A DNA stretch of 64,000 nucleotides. Source: an uncultured Bacilli bacterium. GTDB taxonomy: Bacteria; Bacillota_I; Bacilli_A; RF39; UBA660. How positions within the stretch are numbered: the stretch's first letter is position 1; the number at the start of each line of letters is the position of its first letter. Positions 19,101 to 26,722 of this stretch are shown here, piece after piece. Under the pieces are notes generated by a model. The model was not told the DNA's origin and made no database searches. It worked only from the letters and a program-made list of their open reading frames with translations. The position numbers were made by a program, and so were the translations under genes. The DNA lies in assembly GCA_934098505.1 (NCBI GenBank), contig CAKOOR010000001.1:248001-312000 (forward strand), in the 5' to 3' direction.

Positions 19101-19228
19101 AATGCTTTACCAAATTTGATAAGTTTATTAAGCAAGAAACTTTAGCAGATACTTTAACTTTAGAAGAAACCGATGATCATTATGATATTAATGGTGAAGA
19201 TTCTACTTTAAAAGTAAGTAAAAATTAA
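16133..19228 (+). CDS. ileS: isoleucyl-tRNA synthetase, type 2 (IleRS2)
   Basis: A 1031-residue class I synthetase that charges tRNA-Ile. Motifs: the ATP signature region FANGFPGLHHMVAKN near 51-65, GWDTHGLPIE, the editing-domain segments WTTTPWTL and GTGIVHIAGAFGVDD, zinc-type cysteines in CPHCGT and CPKCGG, GIDQTRGWFYTL, and KMSKS at 591-595. Length and sequence are of the eukaryote-like type 2, which is usually mupirocin-insensitive. The HIGH position reads G57-L-H-H60 instead of HxGH (see findings). GGAGG lies 8 bases before the ATG; an in-frame extension upstream is T-box leader. Regulation by the T-box is clear. Confidence 0.96.
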   Translation: MKNFKNLDKRPTSIVENDILQSWGGIVNILNRQNEVHKDCDNFVFYDGPAFANGFPGLHHMVAKNLKDSICKYHAMNGKKVLRKVGWDTHGLPIENHVEKKLGISSKKEILELGVDKFNQECRNSVAENEAAFTRLTSKMGQFIDVDHPYLTYKNEYIETEWWILKKFFEEGYFYEGTRVVPYCPHCGTGLATHEVAQEYVNEAATTLYVPFKIKNSDTYFLAWTTTPWTLLANVGLCVNPEMDYVKVLVNGLKYIVAESLITSVFQDKEVEVLEKFKGKTLEFAEYEQLIPELKVEGKAFFVMCDDYVTASDGTGIVHIAGAFGVDDANVCNKYGVPIVNPVGKDGCYTEGPWTGKFVFDCTDDIVAYLKENNKVFRKQKINHDYPHCWRCHTPLIYYTMPSYYIKVSAFKERLVEANKEVKWYPDYVGEKRFANWLSNAKDWNISRSRFWGSPIPFFKCSCGHNEMLGSIAELRNRSNEKLPEDLDLHKPYIDNVHLTCPKCGGVMERIPDVLDCWFDSGSMPFAQYHYPFENKELFETQFPADFICEGIDQTRGWFYTLMVISTFVMGHAPYRNVLVNDLLLDGEGKKMSKSRGNIVEPFKTIEEYGADEVRFYLPYVSPVWTPLKFSFDGLKEVHSKFFNPLKNTYNFFVMYANADKIDTDACNVKYEELDLIDKWLLSKYNTLVKNVRVSFDEYDLNKVVHYLTDFVCEDLSNWYIRRNRNRFWASELTTSKKAVYKTTYDVLVGLSKLMAPIVPYLSEEMYRNLTNEESVHLSNYPVVNEEYINMAIEEKMDEVRDLISLGRNAREDSKIKVRIPLATVIIDGKLEELLGNLTGLITEELNVKTLEFTKELSKYMNLTIKPNFRVAGAMFGKDIKAYQELLLNLSEEDKLKLNNKEELTVTFLDKDLTITAEMIDIRIEAKEGFDVAMNGRDFVILDTTLTDELLLEGMAREVVSKLQNIRKEMDLDIQDHINVLYSGSDKIKECFTKFDKFIKQETLADTLTLEETDDHYDINGEDSTLKVSKN

Positions 19229-19250
19229 TAAATATATAAAAATAGAATTA

Positions 19251-19294
19251 AAAGATAATAATTAGCTTTATAGGAAAGATTAATTATTATCTTT
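19251..19294 (+). terminator. long-stem terminator-like hairpin after ileS
   Basis: A perfect 14-base inverted repeat (AAAGATAATAATTA and its complement) with a 16-base loop. The T tract is short (TTTATTG), so termination may be incomplete. Confidence 0.6.
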
Positions 19295-19318
19295 ATTGAA
19301 CTTTTAAGCAAAAAATAT

Positions 19319-19347
19319 TTGCATTTTGTAAATAAAAGTGGTAGGAT
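19319..19347 (+). promoter_or_regulatory. promoter with GTGGTAGGAT extended -10, HA-repeat operon
   Basis: TTGCAT, 17 bases, TAGGAT preceded by TG-G (extended -10). The block AAAAGTGGTAGGATATA recurs at 45113-45129, and a variant lies at 62872-62881. Confidence 0.65.
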
Positions 19348-19376
19348 ATACCTACATTAAAAGAAGGGGAGTTTTT

Positions 19377-21152
19377 ATGGTCAGTGATACTAATATGAAA
19401 GACGATACTTTATTATTAGCAAACAATGATAATGATAAAGAGTTATCAAAAAATATCGTCAGTATAAATCGTCAAAAGCAAGAATTTATTGCAAAGAAAT
19501 GGTTAATTGCTATTGAGAATAATAAAGTAGAAGAAATATTGCCAGCTACTAAGGAGGAGTTAGATTTCTTTGAGATATGGTGGTATAATTTTGCATTAGT
19601 TAAGAAACTTTTATTAATAAATGAAAATAACAATGCTCCTAAAAGTCAAACTATGTTAGGTTATTATAACGAACACTTTTTAGCTGAAAATTGGTTTATT
19701 CAACAAATTCAATTAGCCAATCAAAAAAAGTTAAATAAATATCAAGTCTTTGCTATTAGAGGTATTCAAAAAAGAATGCAAAATGCTGTTGCAGTTGGTT
19801 CAAAAACATCTCAAAAATGGTTACAGGCGTTAGCTAATAATACAATTAAGGAAATTTTACCTCAGACTAAATCTGAATTAGAACTTGGTGATCGTTGGTG
19901 GTACTACTATAGTTTAGCTTATATTTGTTATTTTCAAACTAAAAAACCACTTTTAAATAGTAAAATAATTATTAGAGATTATTATAATGATGATGTGAAA
20001 ATAGGGTCGTGGTTACGAGCTCAGATAAAAGCTGGTTTAAACAAGAGTTTATTTGATGAACAAATTGCAGTTTTAAAAAAAATCGGCATTATTATTGACG
20101 AAAATCATTCTACTTATCTAACTGTTATTCGACATCATAATTGTTTGCGCTGGATCCAGGCTGTTAAAAATAATTCTGTGGAGGAAATATTGCCACCTAA
20201 AGCGGAAGAGATACTTATTCAAGAAAGATGGTGCTATAAATATGCAGTAGCTTATAAATATTTTGAAAAAGCTAAAAATTTAGATTTAGTAGAAACTGAA
20301 GATGTAGTTGGATATTATGGTGAAACTGTTCATCTTGGAAGTTGGATTCATGAGCAACGTCAAAATTTTCGCCGAAAAAAACTGTTTATAGAGCAAATCC
20401 AAGCTTTAGATGATATTAAAATGATTTGGAAAAAAGGAATAACTACTAAAGATTTATGGCAATTAAATTTAGAGGAAGTTAAAAAATATAAAGAACAAAA
20501 TCATACTTTAGCAATTCCAAAAGATTATCATGTTACTACTGATAGTGGGGTTTCATTAGCACCGGGCTCTTGGCTAAGAAATCAAAGAAATAGATATAAT
20601 GTTATCGGATTGAGTGATGATAAAGTGGATAAGTTAAATGATTTAGAAGTTGATTGGGATATTAGCAAGGTTCAATGGCAAGAAAATTATAAAGATGCTG
20701 TTAGATACTTCGAAGAGCATCACTATTTATATGTAGCTGCTAAAGCTGAAATTCAAAAAGATCCAGCTAAGAAAAGATTATGGAATTGGTTAAATAGACA
20801 AAAGAAGGATCGTTTAAAAGGTAATTTAACACCAGAAAAAATTAATCTTTTGGATAAAATTGGAATGATATGGGATAGAGAAGAAAATCATTTTAATAAT
20901 GTTTTACTCTTTGAACATTACGGTCTTTCGGCTTATGCTAATAAAGAAATATTAGATACTCGCTCTAACTTAATTATGAATGCTATGATATGTTACTGCA
21001 AAGATAATAATTTACCTTTGACTATAGAAAATAAATTAAATCCTATTATTACTAATGGTATTTTACCACCTATAGAAAATGAATCAATAAAGTTAGAAGA
21101 TATAATAGAAAAATATCAGAATAGACTTAATTTAGTTAGGAGAACCCGATGA
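19377..21152 (+). CDS. protein of five helicase-associated (HA) repeats, first of a pair
   Basis: A 591-residue protein without helicase motor or other catalytic motif. It consists of about five repeats of 70-100 residues with the helicase-associated domain pattern: W-x-YAVAYxYF, a strand with VxxY, LGSWIxxQRxxF, then IxxLxxIxMIW. The first three repeats contain an insert (NNxVEEILPxxxEE) between the tryptophan and the helix. HA domains normally occur at the C-terminus of phage or plasmid-like SNF2/DEAD helicases and probably bind nucleic acid. The start at 19377 follows GAAGGGGAG; the in-frame upstream GTG would place the promoter in the gene. It is translationally coupled to the next gene. 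Confidence 0.8.
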   Translation: MVSDTNMKDDTLLLANNDNDKELSKNIVSINRQKQEFIAKKWLIAIENNKVEEILPATKEELDFFEIWWYNFALVKKLLLINENNNAPKSQTMLGYYNEHFLAENWFIQQIQLANQKKLNKYQVFAIRGIQKRMQNAVAVGSKTSQKWLQALANNTIKEILPQTKSELELGDRWWYYYSLAYICYFQTKKPLLNSKIIIRDYYNDDVKIGSWLRAQIKAGLNKSLFDEQIAVLKKIGIIIDENHSTYLTVIRHHNCLRWIQAVKNNSVEEILPPKAEEILIQERWCYKYAVAYKYFEKAKNLDLVETEDVVGYYGETVHLGSWIHEQRQNFRRKKLFIEQIQALDDIKMIWKKGITTKDLWQLNLEEVKKYKEQNHTLAIPKDYHVTTDSGVSLAPGSWLRNQRNRYNVIGLSDDKVDKLNDLEVDWDISKVQWQENYKDAVRYFEEHHYLYVAAKAEIQKDPAKKRLWNWLNRQKKDRLKGNLTPEKINLLDKIGMIWDREENHFNNVLLFEHYGLSAYANKEILDTRSNLIMNAMICYCKDNNLPLTIENKLNPIITNGILPPIENESIKLEDIIEKYQNRLNLVRRTR

Positions 21153-22606
21153 AATATGATTTAAATTTATATAGTGATTTGTTATTTAATTATTTCTTTC
21201 ATCATAAAAATATTAATGTTCCAATTAATTATAAAGTAACTCTTTATGATGGAACAAAACTTCCACTTGGGTATTTTGTTAATTCTTTAAGAAAAAAGTA
21301 TCGAAAAGGGATGTTAAATCCAAGAGAAATAGAAGTTTTTACTGACTTAAATATTGCTTGGAATCCTTTAGATGATAATTGGCTTTTTATGTATAATTTG
21401 GTTAAAACTTATAAAGATGAAAACAATAATATTAATATAAAACTTGGTTATAAATTAATTATTGATGGTAAAGAGATATGTCTAGGCAGATGGCTGGCTA
21501 ATCAGAAAAATAATTATAGGAATGCTAAAGGAACCGCTAAAATTAAATATAATAAATGGCATTTAAGTGATGAAAGAATCAAGATGCTAGAAGATTTGGA
21601 TATTGATTGGTATAATTATGATTATCAAATTTGGTGGCTTAAGTATAATGCCGTTTTAGAATTTAAAGCTCAAAACCAAAGTTTAATGATGCCAAAGAAT
21701 CAAACGTTAAGCCTTTCTAATGGTGAAAAATTTAGTGCTTATGATTGGCTTATAAAAAATAAAATTAAATATTTAGAAAATCAAAAGAGTTTATCTGTTG
21801 AACAAATTGAAGCCTTAAAGTCTATTAAGATTGAAGAATTTGGAAGAATTAAATACACTTGGATGATGATGTATAAGGAAGCAGAAAAATATCATGAAGA
21901 GTTTAAAAATTTAAAAGTTCCAGCTACTTATTCTTACTATGATATTCAAGGTAATTGCGTTAATTTAGGTAATTGGATAAATTCACAAAGAAAAAAATAT
22001 AAAAATAATACTAATCCTGATAATGGGAAAACTTGTAAACAAAAATTAGAGCCAGAAGAAATAGAGTTGTTAAATAAAATTGATATGATTTGGAAGATTC
22101 AAATTTCTTTTGCAGAGATATATCCCTATCTTTTAGCTTATTATAAACATTATGGTAATTTAAAAGTTCCATATAGTTTTAAGACTAATGATGGTTATAC
22201 TCATACTGACAGTGGAATTTATGAGCTAGCTAAGTGGTTAAATACTTTTAAACATACTGCTAATCCTTTGCGTGAAAATGCCCTTATTTTAACAAAAATG
22301 GGCTTAGTATGGCCAATTAAAGAAAATAGGGAAGCTATTGAAAAGCTATGCAACCAGTACGGGATTGATGAAAAATTAAATATCAATGTAATAAAAAGAA
22401 CGTCTTATATTGAGTTTGTTAGCAAAATAGAGTATTTAAATGATAATAATATTCCACTTACGAAAAATGGCATTTTAAATCCTATTTTTAGTATGAGTAA
22501 TCAGGATATATTAACTGCTTTTAAAGTGACTTTAGAAGATATTTTAAATAATTATTATAATAAACACCTAGAAAAAAGCAGGTTGTTAAACCTACTTAAT
22601 TCATAA
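21149..22606 (+). CDS. protein of five helicase-associated (HA) repeats, second of a pair
   Basis: A 485-residue paralogue of the upstream gene, joined to it by an ATGA overlap. Five HA-type repeats are visible, each ending in a segment such as LTDLNIAWN, LEDLDIDWY, LNKIDMIWK or LTKMGLVWP, and containing LGxWxxxQKxxY-like helices (LGRWLANQKNNY, LGNWINSQRKKY). The last ~70 residues (NNIPLTKNGILNPI, then VTLEDILNNYY) resemble the C-terminus of the first protein (NNLPLTIENKLNPI, KLEDIIEKY), so the pair arose by duplication. No enzymatic residues are seen. Its last 11 bases overlap the convergent transglutaminase-like gene. Function unknown; nucleic-acid binding is the family expectation. Confidence 0.8.
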   Translation: MKYDLNLYSDLLFNYFFHHKNINVPINYKVTLYDGTKLPLGYFVNSLRKKYRKGMLNPREIEVFTDLNIAWNPLDDNWLFMYNLVKTYKDENNNINIKLGYKLIIDGKEICLGRWLANQKNNYRNAKGTAKIKYNKWHLSDERIKMLEDLDIDWYNYDYQIWWLKYNAVLEFKAQNQSLMMPKNQTLSLSNGEKFSAYDWLIKNKIKYLENQKSLSVEQIEALKSIKIEEFGRIKYTWMMMYKEAEKYHEEFKNLKVPATYSYYDIQGNCVNLGNWINSQRKKYKNNTNPDNGKTCKQKLEPEEIELLNKIDMIWKIQISFAEIYPYLLAYYKHYGNLKVPYSFKTNDGYTHTDSGIYELAKWLNTFKHTANPLRENALILTKMGLVWPIKENREAIEKLCNQYGIDEKLNINVIKRTSYIEFVSKIEYLNDNNIPLTKNGILNPIFSMSNQDILTAFKVTLEDILNNYYNKHLEKSRLLNLLNS

Positions 22607-23510
22607 ATTCTTGAAATACTTTTTGATTGAAGATGTGGTCTTGTAAGTCCCCGTCTTCTTTTTTCATTTGGTCATTATTTACTAAGAAGTATTTATGATA
22701 CAAATAATCTTTACCATCAGTACTTACAGGATCATCCCAAGTAAGGTCAATATGAAGCCACTCATCATTATAGAAAACGGCGTTCCAAATATGGGTATCA
22801 CTAGAAATTTTATAATTTTTAACTCCTAATTTATCAAGGGCTAGGGCATAAGCATCGGCATAACCATTACAAGTGGCGTAACCTTCCATAAAGACGCCAT
22901 ACGCAGTATTACTGTGATATTTACTAGAACCGTTATTATTCTTTTCAGTATCATATTTAGTATGATTGATAATGTAGTCATGGACTGCTAATAATTTATC
23001 TTTTAAAGTCATATTATCTGTAATAATACTATTTAACATGGTAGTTACTTTATCATTTAAAAGTGATATTTCTTCATCAGTATAAGTTTTCGTTACTTTA
23101 ACTGTAATTTCGCCCGTATCATCATATAAAGTTTGAATAGAGGAGAAGGAGTTAAAAGGATTAGCATAATTATTAATTTGCGTTAGTAAAGTATCATTAG
23201 TAGAGATATTTTTAATATCACTGATACATTCACTATATTCTTTCGGACAATAAAAAGTAAAAGAATTCCAACCATTATTAATAATACTATAAATAATATT
23301 TAAAAGATCATGATAACTATAAGGAACAAAGTCACTTGTTTCTTGAACAAATAAATAAGAAGCATCTTTATGATATTTATTATTATCTAAGACTACCACT
23401 TCTTTAGAATTATCTAGCTTACTAACGACAAAATTGGTTATGGTATCAATGTTTTTTACTTCTAATGCAAAGAAAATGCCTAAAATGATAGGCCAAATAA
23501 TTTTTTTCAA
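22596..23510 (-). CDS. exported transglutaminase-like (papain-fold) protein
   Basis: A 304-residue protein with an N-terminal signal/anchor (KKIIWPIILGIFFAL) and a C-terminal transglutaminase-like domain. The catalytic triad is visible: Cys in EGYATCNGYADAYA, His in SDTHIWNAV, Asp in LHIDLTWDDP. The middle holds a helix and the INHTKYD segment typical of TgpA/YebA-like and bacterial cyclic proteases. It acts outside the membrane, as a protease or cross-linking enzyme; the substrate is unknown. TTG at 23510 is chosen as start because AGGTG sits 7 bases upstream; a GTG at 23519 would overlap that ribosome site. The gene is probably expressed alone. Confidence 0.82.
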   Translation of the reverse strand: MKKIIWPIILGIFFALEVKNIDTITNFVVSKLDNSKEVVVLDNNKYHKDASYLFVQETSDFVPYSYHDLLNIIYSIINNGWNSFTFYCPKEYSECISDIKNISTNDTLLTQINNYANPFNSFSSIQTLYDDTGEITVKVTKTYTDEEISLLNDKVTTMLNSIITDNMTLKDKLLAVHDYIINHTKYDTEKNNNGSSKYHSNTAYGVFMEGYATCNGYADAYALALDKLGVKNYKISSDTHIWNAVFYNDEWLHIDLTWDDPVSTDGKDYLYHKYFLVNNDQMKKEDGDLQDHIFNQKVFQEFMN

Positions 23511-23534
23511 TTTAATCACCTAGTAGATTATATC

Positions 23535-23562
23535 AAAAAAAATGAACCCTTACTAGTTCATT
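23535..23562 (-). terminator. rpsT terminator
   Basis: Stem AATGAAC / GTTCATT followed on the minus strand by a run of eight T. It overlaps the end of rpsT. Confidence 0.8.
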
Positions 23563-23816
23563 TCTTTAACTTTATTATTTAATCTTGATTTTTGTCTAGC
23601 AGCAGTATTCTTTTTAACAAGACCTTTGCTAGCTGCTCTATCAATTACAGTTTGTACTTCTTTAACTAAAGAAGTCGCTTCTTCTTTATTCTTTGATGCG
23701 ATTGCTTTTTCACAAGCTTTAATAGTATTCTTAACTCTTGCTTTTAATTCGTGGTTATTAGCAGTAGTTTTAGCAATTTGTTTAATCGCTTTCTTAGAAC
23801 TCTTAATATTAGCCAT
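23553..23816 (-). CDS. rpsT: 30S ribosomal protein S20
   Basis: An 87-residue, Lys/Ala-rich three-helix protein: MANIKSSKKAIKQ at the start, then RVKNTIKACEKAIA and the conserved IDRAASKGLVKKNTAARQKSRL near the C-terminus. S20 binds 16S rRNA in the small subunit. GGAAGGAG lies upstream of the ATG. It is monocistronic with its own terminator, the usual arrangement for rpsT. Confidence 0.97.
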   Translation of the reverse strand: MANIKSSKKAIKQIAKTTANNHELKARVKNTIKACEKAIASKNKEEATSLVKEVQTVIDRAASKGLVKKNTAARQKSRLNNKVKEMN

Positions 23817-24064
23817 ACTCTTGCTCCTTCCTTAAACGTCTATATGATTTTATCAAATATTGAGGGACTTTTCAAGGCATTTAAAATCTTTTTTATATTC
23901 TTTGGTTAGCAACTAGGCTTTTAAAGATACTAAAATTAAATAAATTTACAATAAATAAATTTTGAAAGTTAAAAATTATGCAACTAATTAAGATTTTTTA
24001 TAAAGTAATTCATAATTTGACATATTATTTAAACTCTAACAACTACAATTAAGTAGTGATAATT

Positions 24065-25012
24065 ATGAGAAAAAGATTTAGAAGTAAGAAAAAATTGAAT
24101 ACTTGGAAAAAGATAATATATATGATTTTTATTTTGATAGGTTTTTTCTTAAGTTATCTTTATTTCTATTATAAGGTAAGAAATATGATATCAAGTGAGG
24201 ATTATCTAAATTATTTATTAAAGGTTGGTTTTAATAGGCAAATTAATAGTAGTGATATAAAATCTAGTTTTTTAGATAAAAATAATATAGCTAACATAAT
24301 TAGTGGTTTGCAAGACGATAATAAAGATAATAAAAATGATAACGAAGAAGTAAATAATTCGAGTAGTGATAATCTTAAAGAAGTAGCTAATAGCCAAAAA
24401 CCTGTTGTTTATATTTATAGTACTCATGATACGGAAGGTTATGCTAGTAGTTATTTTAATATATATAATATCAAGCCTGATGTTAAGATAGCTTCTTATT
24501 ATTTACAAGAGAAGCTAAATGATTTAGGACTTAAGACGATAGTAGAAAAAAGAGTAATAAAGGATGTTTTAACGAAAAATGGGTGGGTTTATAAAAATTC
24601 TTATAAAGCTTCGCGGATTTATTTAGAAGATACTTATAAAAATAATAATTCTTTAAAGTTTTTTATTGATTTGCATCGAGATTCTTCTTTAAAAAGTAAG
24701 ACGACGACTTCGATAGATGGTAAAAATTATGCTAGGGTTATGTTTATAGTTGGCTTAGAACATGATAATTATAATGCAAATTTAAAAGTAGCAACAGATA
24801 TAAATAATTTAATTAAGGAGAAGTATCCTAATTTAACAAGGGGTATTTATAAAAAGAGTGGACCGGGTGTTAATGGTATATATAATCAAGATTTTAATAG
24901 TAATTGTATTCTAATTGAGTTAGGGGGACAATATAATACTATATTAGAAGTATCTAATACGATTGAGGTTCTTGCTAAGATACTTTATGATTATATAGGT
25001 GCTAATATATGA
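24065..25012 (+). CDS. spoIIP: SpoIIP-like cell-wall hydrolase, membrane anchored
   Basis: A 315-residue protein with a Lys/Arg-rich N-terminus, one membrane segment (about 15-38), a low-complexity Asn/Asp linker, and a C-terminal SpoIIP-type domain. Family marks: VYIYSTHDTEGYASSYF (zinc His), FFIDLHRDSS (second His), then FIVGLEH, PNLTRGIYKKSG and LIELGGQYNT (Glu). SpoIIP is an amidase/endopeptidase that degrades septal peptidoglycan during engulfment. There is no other sporulation gene nearby, so a role in ordinary division or envelope remodelling is equally possible. The ATG at 24065 is used; an in-frame GTG lies 9 bases upstream. The next gene overlaps by 4 bp. Confidence 0.85.
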   Translation: MRKRFRSKKKLNTWKKIIYMIFILIGFFLSYLYFYYKVRNMISSEDYLNYLLKVGFNRQINSSDIKSSFLDKNNIANIISGLQDDNKDNKNDNEEVNNSSSDNLKEVANSQKPVVYIYSTHDTEGYASSYFNIYNIKPDVKIASYYLQEKLNDLGLKTIVEKRVIKDVLTKNGWVYKNSYKASRIYLEDTYKNNNSLKFFIDLHRDSSLKSKTTTSIDGKNYARVMFIVGLEHDNYNANLKVATDINNLIKEKYPNLTRGIYKKSGPGVNGIYNQDFNSNCILIELGGQYNTILEVSNTIEVLAKILYDYIGANI

Positions 25013-25326
25013 AAAAGACTAATCCTTTCTTTAAAATTTTATTTGTATTTTTCTTAGTTTTTATGGCTTTATATATAGCTTTAGAATCAGGTTATTATGA
25101 TGTCAAAATGGGACGTAAAGCAACGATTACAGAAGAAAAATTACGTGAGTTTGAACAAGATGTTAAAGATGGCAAGGAAATTGATTTAAAAGACTATTTA
25201 ACTAAAGATTATGTAGACTATTCCTCGGGAGTATCAAGATTTGGTAGTAAGATTGGAACTAGTTTAGATAAGTTGATGGATGGTGGGATTGAAGAGTTTT
25301 TAAATATTTTAGGCAGTTTATTTTAA
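25009..25326 (+). CDS. small single-pass membrane protein coupled to spoIIP
   Basis: A 105-residue protein whose ATG overlaps the stop of the SpoIIP-like gene (ATGA), so the two are translated together. It has one N-terminal membrane helix (about 8-27), a charged region (TITEEKLREFEQDVKDG), then IDLKDYL and an amphipathic C-terminal stretch with SKIGTSLDKLMDGG. No known family is recognised. Strict coupling suggests an accessory or regulatory subunit of the hydrolase (inference). Confidence 0.7.
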   Translation: MKKTNPFFKILFVFFLVFMALYIALESGYYDVKMGRKATITEEKLREFEQDVKDGKEIDLKDYLTKDYVDYSSGVSRFGSKIGTSLDKLMDGGIEEFLNILGSLF

Positions 25327-25355
25327 TTGAAAAAAGCTTTCTTTTGTGGTAATCT
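25327..25355 (+). promoter_or_regulatory. promoter with GTGGTAATCT extended -10
   Basis: TTGAAA, 17-base spacer, TAATCT preceded by TG-G. It resembles the GTGGTAG-AT promoters at 19338, 45116 and 62872. Confidence 0.6.
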
Positions 25356-25378
25356 AAAAGTGATTTTGAGGTGAAAAA

Positions 25379-26107
25379 ATGGAAAGCGATTTAGATATTT
25401 ATGTTAGAGTGGTTCATTATCATCAAAATTTAATTCCACTTAAAAACAAGAAATTACAAAGAAAGTTTAGCTATTCTCAAGTTGCTAATTTTCCTGAAAA
25501 TGTTTTATTTGATTATTACCTTATAATAAAAAATAAAATTAGAAAAGAATGGGTTAATGTGGTATATGACTATCAAGATTTAATTCCGGGTGAAATAAAG
25601 GGTTCTGATCATGAATTTAGCTTTGACCAGGTTTCATATTTTGATGAAAAAAAATTAGAAAAATATTATTTAATAATAATGAGAAAATTAGGCAAAATGC
25701 CTTTAACTTTAGAACCATTAAGTGCTTTTGAAAAGTCAAGATATGTGCAGCAGTCAATTGCTCCTGAGGTTTCTAGCAAAAGTGATATCGATGAGATTAT
25801 TAATGGCGAAATCTATGCTGATGAGGCTAAAGATTCGGAACTTTTAGGACCACGTGAACCAAATTCTAGGACTAAAATTGTTAAAGAAGCTGAAGAATTA
25901 TGGGAAAAGATTCATCGTAATGACTTATTTGATGTGCCACTGTTGTCTAGTATTAACGAAATACAACGTGATGGCAATGATATTGTTTATCCGAATGTTC
26001 CTATTGATGAAGATGAAAACGATTATGACGATTTTTTAGGGCCAAGAGGACCAAAAGGCAATCAAGAGGACGAAGAATGTAGTTATCAAAAATCTATACA
26101 TCGTTAA
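25379..26107 (+). CDS. acidic protein with two ~50-residue repeats, unknown function
   Basis: A 242-residue protein without signal peptide. Two repeats are visible at about 7-56 and 60-108: YVRVVHYHQNLIPLKNKK with FSYSQVANFPE, and WVNVVYDYQDLIPGEIKG with FSFDQVSYFDE, each ending in YYLIIxxK. The C-terminal half is acidic and low-complexity, with two similar segments (LLGPREPNS and FLGPRGPKG). No domain is recognised. GAGGTGA precedes the ATG and a strong terminator follows, so it is probably a single-gene unit next to the accessory island. Confidence 0.65.
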   Translation: MESDLDIYVRVVHYHQNLIPLKNKKLQRKFSYSQVANFPENVLFDYYLIIKNKIRKEWVNVVYDYQDLIPGEIKGSDHEFSFDQVSYFDEKKLEKYYLIIMRKLGKMPLTLEPLSAFEKSRYVQQSIAPEVSSKSDIDEIINGEIYADEAKDSELLGPREPNSRTKIVKEAEELWEKIHRNDLFDVPLLSSINEIQRDGNDIVYPNVPIDEDENDYDDFLGPRGPKGNQEDEECSYQKSIHR

Positions 26108-26120
26108 ATAATGTTGATTA

Positions 26121-26252
26121 AAAAGGGGCTGAGTGGAAATGAATAATTTCTACTCAGCTTCCTTTTTCTAACATTAAAATTAAAAAAAACCCAGAAAATA
26201 ACTTCTGGAGCCGAATATGATACAATCTAATTGACGAAAGAAGATATATCAC
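26121..26252. repeat. left ~130-bp inverted repeat of the island, containing a terminator
   Basis: Two hairpin units in tandem. The first (26128-26158, stem GCTGAGTGGAAAT / ATTTCTACTCAGC, then CTTCCTTTTT) is the plus-strand terminator of the preceding gene. The second (26191-26208, CCAGAA / TTCTGG) has a T run on the minus strand. Together with GATACAATCTAATTGA (26219-26234) and GATATATC (26243-26250) the block matches, in inverse orientation, 30179-30311 with roughly 80 % identity by hand alignment. Confidence 0.8.
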
Positions 26253-26442
26253 ATGGATTATTTTAATATAAAAAGGTCTATTTTCATAATTTTCTCAAAC
26301 AAGTGCATTGAGAAAAAGAAAAAAATAGATAAATTTATTGAAATTTTAAATAAAATTGAATTCCTATGTTAATTAAGATTTATTATTTAAATTGTACGTA
26401 TAATACAGTTAAACTTGATAATAATATATTAAAAGTAAAATT

Positions 26443-26467
26443 TTCATAGAGTATATAACTCTATGAA
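26443..26467. repeat. 25-bp palindrome, left copy of an inverted pair
   Basis: Arms TTCATAGAGT and ACTCTATGAA around a central ATATA. The copy at 26698-26722 has central TATAT, so the two sites are exact reverse complements. The inner flanks also match (AGCTAA on this side, TTAGCT on the other). Confidence 0.85.
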
Positions 26468-26697
26468 AGCTAAATATCGATATCTATTTTTAATTTATAG
26501 TATAAATATACCATATATTTTAGAGATTTTAAAGAGTTTTTAATAACCTATTGTAGTCAAAATTGTAGTCAATTAAATTGCTTGTTTCTTTAGATATTAA
26601 AAGGGTTTTCAAAGCTTTTAATAGTCAAATAATCAATAATTTTTGTGGTCAAATTTTCTGGTCAAATACACATTTAATCCAGTAATTACTTAGCTTT

Positions 26698-26722
26698 TTC
26701 ATAGAGTTATATACTCTATGAA
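26698..26722. repeat. 25-bp palindrome, right copy of an inverted pair
   Basis: Arms TTCATAGAGT and ACTCTATGAA around TATAT. It lies 81 bases before the start codon of the surface-protein gene. Possible recombination site or operator. Confidence 0.85.

Noticed and set aside
26121..26167. Left hairpin as part of a coding region
   Set aside because: Stem, T run and position after a stop codon fit a terminator.
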